Positions 60,574 to 64,000 of a stretch of DNA of 64,000 nt are shown here, in pieces (position 1 is the stretch's first letter; the number at the start of each line of letters is the position of its first letter). Origin of the DNA: Microcaldota archaeon (GTDB lineage: Archaea > Micrarchaeota > Micrarchaeia > Micrarchaeales > Micrarchaeaceae); assembly GCA_021811435.1 (NCBI GenBank), contig JAJZOR010000004.1, positions 45,876 through 109,875 of the forward strand, written 5' to 3'. A program made the translations under genes and the position numbers. The notes below the pieces were generated by a model. It was given only the letters and a program-made list of their open reading frames with translations. It was not told the origin of the DNA and did no database searches.

Positions 60574-63523
60574 TCGCAGCCGCGTACAACGCCTGGATGA
60601 AGTTGTTCGAAGCAGTCGTCGTCTGGTTCGCAGTGTAACCCGCGACCAGTATCCTGTTCGTGCCGTACGCCTGTGCTATCACCGCGCTCGATGGGCTGTT
60701 TATGGTGATGTTGTAGGCGTTCTGCAACTGCTGGCTCAGCGCGTTGACATATGCGCTTCCTATCAGTATCAGGCTGCTGCCTGAGTTGACCGCAGAGCTG
60801 TTCGCAAGAACCACCAGTGGCGATGTAGCCAGGTTGCTCAGCAATACAGGGGTGTCTGCGGACGTTATTGACGGTGTAGCGACTATGTTGCTTATGCCGG
60901 TTATGTTGTAGGTGGACGTGCCGCTCAAAGCTATCGTGGCGTTCACGTTGCCTATTGACACGTTGGCTATGTTCGTTGCCTGGCCTATCCCATACGGACC
61001 GTACAGCTTGAACGTCTTGCCCACTGTGGTGTTCGAGCTTGCTACTGACGCAGCGAACTCAAGGGTGTCCACGGATTTGGCGAAATCCACGGTAAGCGCC
61101 GTCGGCGTTATCGAGGCGATCTTGCTCCCGCGCTCTGTCCTGAAGCCCGCGTTCGTGCTCGTAGTCAGCGGCGTGTTGTACGTGTAGCCGGACTCATAGT
61201 ACGTCATGTTGTTGGAATTGCCCAGTGCTATTAGGTTTCCGACAGTGTAGTTCAGCTGGAACAGGTTGCTCGAGACCGCGGGGTTGCCTGCGGTGCTGTT
61301 CACTATGCCGAAGCCCAGTGCGTCCGTAGTGCTCTGCCCTGTGACAGCTATCTCGTTCATAGTGTACGAGAAGTACTGCGCAGCCCTGCCTAAAGGCGTG
61401 CTCGGATCACCTGTCTTTGTCAGTGTGAACGAGGTGACTGTCTGCCCGTTCTGCTGGTTGTACAGCGTGTTCGCGCTTGCAGTCGAGTAGTAATTCTTAC
61501 CGGACTGCATGTACAGCACCTGTGGCGTCGAGACCGGAGACAACGTAGCCAGCAGCGTGTTGCCAGCCGTCCCATAAGGCTGGTTCGCCGTGACGTAGAC
61601 TGTCAGTCCCGGTATGGCCTCGCTCAGAGTTATGGCGGTCACGTTGTACATGCCGTTCAGCGGCGTCAGTACTGAGTTCGCCACAGTTGTGCTTATTGCA
61701 GTGCTTATCACCGTAGCGTTACCACCTGTCGTTGGCTGCCCCTTGCGGTTCGCTCCCTTGACCGTTATGGTCAACGGGTCGTTCGTGTTTATCAGGTTAC
61801 CCTCTGCGCTGCCTGCCACCTTATAGGCGACCCATGTTTCGTTGTTTGGTGCATACGTGTTCGAACCAGCTGCTGCTGTGAACTGGTAAGGCGTAAGGTC
61901 ATAAGTCACCTTGTTCGAGGTCTGTGAGCCATAGCTGAACGCGTCAGGTATCTGGCTCGTAACTATGAGCTCGTCCGCAGGCTCCGTCAGGTTGGACGTC
62001 GTGTTCCCGTTGTTCTGGTACTCGATGCTGCCTGTGTATGCCGTCGACGCCTGTACCGCATCGAAGTTAGCGCTGCCCAGAGTGTCGCCAACGAACGTCA
62101 GCTTGAAGGCTACGGGCTTCTGTATGAAGTTGAAGCTCTGCCCGGCCACCAATGTGGTCGGTGACGTGTTGTATGCGATTATCTGTTCGACTGCGTTGGA
62201 CTGCGTGCCGCTCGATGATGTCGAGTTCGTCCAGCCTATCTCAGCCTCCCATCCATTGTCGTATGTGGAGTTCCAGACCTGACCGCTTGTCAGGTTGAAG
62301 ACGTTGGAGTAAAGCTGCATCTTGGCCCACTTCTGGTATCCGTACAGACCAGCTGCGGTGTTGTTGACCTTCACGTACAGGTTATGGCCGCTCACGTTGA
62401 ACTCCTGGGCCTTCGATCCCGGCACTATCGAGGACTGGTTTGTGGCCACTCCATTATAGTATATTTCTATGATTGCAGGGTAAAGGCTGTTCGCGTTAGC
62501 CTGGGCAAGGTCCTGTAGCTGCACTGTGAACGGGCCCGATGTCAGGTTGTGGCCCACGTACACGGTTGTCATGTTGACCAATGACTGGGCGAGCTGCAGG
62601 CTGCCACCGAAGGCGACTGAAGTGCTGCCCACGCCAGTGACTCCGGAATTGGAGTAGTTCAGTATTGTCCATGGCTGGCCCAGCAGGGTTATCTGCGCAT
62701 TGTTCAGGTTGTTTCCAGTGCCGGTGTACTTTGGAATCGGCTTGTTGAATGTCACCTGGTATGCACCGCCCGCACCGACCAAAGCGAAGCTCTTGTATCC
62801 TGATGCCTGGTCATATACAGGGAATCCGCTTACCCAGAGGAACTCGTTCTCGCCGTATGATCCGGCGTTGTTAAGTAGTGCCGGCAGTGCTGAGCTGTCT
62901 ATCCTGAGTATGTTGTCTTCGTTGCTCTTCCTGAACGTGCTGAACTGCACGCCGCCTCCGTTTGTCGCAGCAGAAACTGTCTGCGCCGGAACGGATGATA
63001 CCGCCGCGTATGCGGATAGTGGCGTAGAGGACTGCAATGACAGCGGAGTTGTCGGATATGAGTATGTCGTCGACGTCGACAGGTTCTTAGTGTTCACGGG
63101 GGAGCCTTCAGCTATGGCCCTGTTTATCACTGATCCTATCAGCGCATAGAACGGATATGATGTTGACGAACCGCTCGCTGATGATCCTGACTCATTGAGC
63201 CAAACCTGCGCGTTTGAAAGTGCATAGTGCGGGTTGTTCACTGCGACATGCAGGACGCTCTGCGCCTGTGTCGGGCTTATGCTCGCTGTCACCGGAACGC
63301 TTGTGAATGCAAGGTTTCCTATAGCAGCAGCGATATTTGCTGCAGCCACTCCGTCGCTAGGCTTAGCCGTGGCGCCCACGACTATCTGCACTACGGGTTG
63401 CCCACTATTGCTTATAATAGGGACGTTCTGGAAGGTCACCGGGCCCGCAAACGCAAGGCCGACTCCTAACAACGCTGCACCTGCAACTACAGCCGCTATC
63501 CTCTTTGCTTTTAGACTATTCAT
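60563..63523 (-). CDS. slp: S-layer protein
   Basis: The 986-residue protein begins with a signal peptide (SLKAKRIAAVVAGAALLGVG) followed by the S-layer N-domain PVVQIVVGATAKPSDGVAAANIAAAIG. It ends with an S-layer C-domain (ILIGSAYVNALSQQL, NRILVAGYTANQ). The body is Thr/Ser/Asn-rich with numerous sequons. It would form the outer surface lattice. The start is ATG 63523 with AGGTAGATGA just upstream and a strong box A; the longer frame crosses the promoter. Confidence 0.92.
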   Translation of the reverse strand: MNSLKAKRIAAVVAGAALLGVGLAFAGPVTFQNVPIISNSGQPVVQIVVGATAKPSDGVAAANIAAAIGNLAFTSVPVTASISPTQAQSVLHVAVNNPHYALSNAQVWLNESGSSASGSSTSYPFYALIGSVINRAIAEGSPVNTKNLSTSTTYSYPTTPLSLQSSTPLSAYAAVSSVPAQTVSAATNGGGVQFSTFRKSNEDNILRIDSSALPALLNNAGSYGENEFLWVSGFPVYDQASGYKSFALVGAGGAYQVTFNKPIPKYTGTGNNLNNAQITLLGQPWTILNYSNSGVTGVGSTSVAFGGSLQLAQSLVNMTTVYVGHNLTSGPFTVQLQDLAQANANSLYPAIIEIYYNGVATNQSSIVPGSKAQEFNVSGHNLYVKVNNTAAGLYGYQKWAKMQLYSNVFNLTSGQVWNSTYDNGWEAEIGWTNSTSSSGTQSNAVEQIIAYNTSPTTLVAGQSFNFIQKPVAFKLTFVGDTLGSANFDAVQASTAYTGSIEYQNNGNTTSNLTEPADELIVTSQIPDAFSYGSQTSNKVTYDLTPYQFTAAAGSNTYAPNNETWVAYKVAGSAEGNLINTNDPLTITVKGANRKGQPTTGGNATVISTAISTTVANSVLTPLNGMYNVTAITLSEAIPGLTVYVTANQPYGTAGNTLLATLSPVSTPQVLYMQSGKNYYSTASANTLYNQQNGQTVTSFTLTKTGDPSTPLGRAAQYFSYTMNEIAVTGQSTTDALGFGIVNSTAGNPAVSSNLFQLNYTVGNLIALGNSNNMTYYESGYTYNTPLTTSTNAGFRTERGSKIASITPTALTVDFAKSVDTLEFAASVASSNTTVGKTFKLYGPYGIGQATNIANVSIGNVNATIALSGTSTYNITGISNIVATPSITSADTPVLLSNLATSPLVVLANSSAVNSGSSLILIGSAYVNALSQQLQNAYNITINSPSSAVIAQAYGTNRILVAGYTANQTTTASNNFIQALYAAASSS

Positions 63524-63828
63524 TTCATCTACCTTAAATATTTTGAAAGTTATATTGGATGGAAGGTATTTAAATACATATGACATGCACAATAAAATTT
63601 TTATATAAAATTTTCGATATTACGTCTTTTGTCATACATGCTTTCATTTGTAGACGCATCGCTTCGACGGATGGCGATTTTTGGCTTTTGGCGTACTCCA
63701 TGCCATGCAAGCACACCAATCGAATGATCGCGACATGATAATACATCATGCATATGCATTTACTACGCATTATTTCGCTTGCCGAACTTAAAAGCTTTCG
63801 CAAATGGCGAGCTTTGGTACAAAACAGT
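63524..63828. other. AT-rich noncoding region upstream of the S-layer gene
   Basis: The first ~60 bp hold the S-layer promoter and leader. The rest is AT-rich with short palindromes (ATGCATATGCAT at about 63750) and presumably includes the outer end of the IS element whose TnpB tail follows. An open frame at 63570-63851 crosses the promoter and is not believed. Confidence 0.5.
63567..63577 (-). promoter_or_regulatory. box A of the S-layer gene
   Basis: The palindromic GTATTTAAATAC is about 45-50 bp before the S-layer ATG and leaves a leader of about 20 nt with an SD-like AGGTAGATGA. A strong promoter fits a gene of this type. Confidence 0.6.
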
Positions 63829-64000
63829 TTACCCGCCCAATTCTTTGACAAAATACGGAGCGGGATACGTTAGCTGACATCCTCCCGCCACTGAAAGTGA
63901 TGGGGTTCCTCTTGCACTTTGCTTCTGTCTTTGTCCGTCCTCATCTGTTGCCATCGGAGCGGGTTTCGGAACCATTACTGGGTTCAAGGTCGCAGAGCAT
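63829..64000 (-). CDS. tnpB: C-terminal tail of a TnpB-like IS200/IS605 protein (partial)
   Basis: The minus-strand frame is open from the window edge to TAA 63829, giving 56 residues. They include PVMVPKPAPMATDEDGQRQK and a SARGTPSLSVAGGCQLT stretch. Such disordered tails after the TnpB zinc finger, with the DNA reading ATCCTCCC..hairpin..GGGGTTCCTC on the other strand, are typical for IS605-group elements, where this part also encodes the guide-RNA scaffold. The nuclease domain lies outside the window. Confidence 0.5.
   Translation of the reverse strand, partial: CSATLNPVMVPKPAPMATDEDGQRQKQSARGTPSLSVAGGCQLTYPAPYFVKELGG

Noticed and set aside
63570..63851. 93-codon minus-strand frame upstream of the S-layer gene
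   Set aside because: It spans the S-layer box A and the TnpB stop and has an unlikely composition, so it is not a gene.
1..64000. CRISPR arrays and rRNA genes
   Set aside because: No regularly spaced repeats and no rRNA landmarks were found by reading; short degenerate arrays cannot be excluded without a repeat search.

Overview
The window is about 64 kb of gene-dense archaeal DNA. Several things point to a DPANN-type archaeon, most likely a member of the Micrarchaeota (ARMAN-like). It has both subunits of DNA polymerase D, archaeal ribosomal proteins (L10e, L1, P0, L12), aRF1, an MBF1, an FEN1 with a PIP box, a tandem Alba protein and intron-bearing tRNAs. It also has class III (type IV pilin-like) signal peptides carrying the QSAMEYL motif and a methanococcal-type S-layer protein. 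TATA (box A) elements and GGTG-type ribosome binding sites are common. The phylum assignment is inferred from gene content and was not computed.

Layout. 1-9.1 kb: the end of a membrane-anchored extracytoplasmic protein, a zinc ribbon with EF1B, a phosphoribosyltransferase, a Mut7-C RNase, Rad50, FtsZ, a multi-span membrane protein, L10e and Dph2. 9.2-20.9 kb: a pilin, glutamate dehydrogenase, an AT-rich pair ending in a beta-helix/transglutaminase protein, type 2 IPP isomerase, a frameshifted redoxin, an exported thioredoxin-like protein, tRNA-Asp with an adjoining integrase remnant, a CDF transporter, cytidine deaminase and a reverse-transsulfuration pair. 21-36 kb: AsnRS, tRNA-Tyr, a membrane-embedded tandem AAA+ ATPase, an RPA-like protein, the UPF0147-DP1-DP2 operon, PolX and Hsp20. 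35.5-47.9 kb: FEN1, MBF1, a site-2 protease, Lhr with its metallophosphoesterase, a ferredoxin, L12-P0-L1, a DHH phosphoesterase, AspRS and the double Alba. 48-64 kb: two paralogous membrane proteins plus a ferredoxin, an amino-acid permease, a very small integrative element at tRNA-Leu, SerRS, aRF1, two surface proteins, the S-layer gene and a TnpB tail.

Most of the window is core information processing: replication and repair (PolD, PolX, FEN1, Rad50, RPA, Lhr), translation, and cell division. Between these lie cell-surface genes and tRNA-linked mobile DNA. The most unusual items are: (i) a roughly 1.85-kb element flanked by copies of the tRNA-Leu 3' end, next to a second, decayed integrase with its own tRNA-derived end, which suggests successive insertions at one tRNA; (ii) a CDC48-like double AAA+ protein with a large N-terminal membrane domain; (iii) a three-gene cassette of two paralogous membrane proteins and a two-cluster ferredoxin; (iv) a covalent Alba-Alba fusion; (v) hairpin-plus-T-tract terminators of bacterial form, some of which enclose the stop codon; (vi) small basic or charged microprotein genes.
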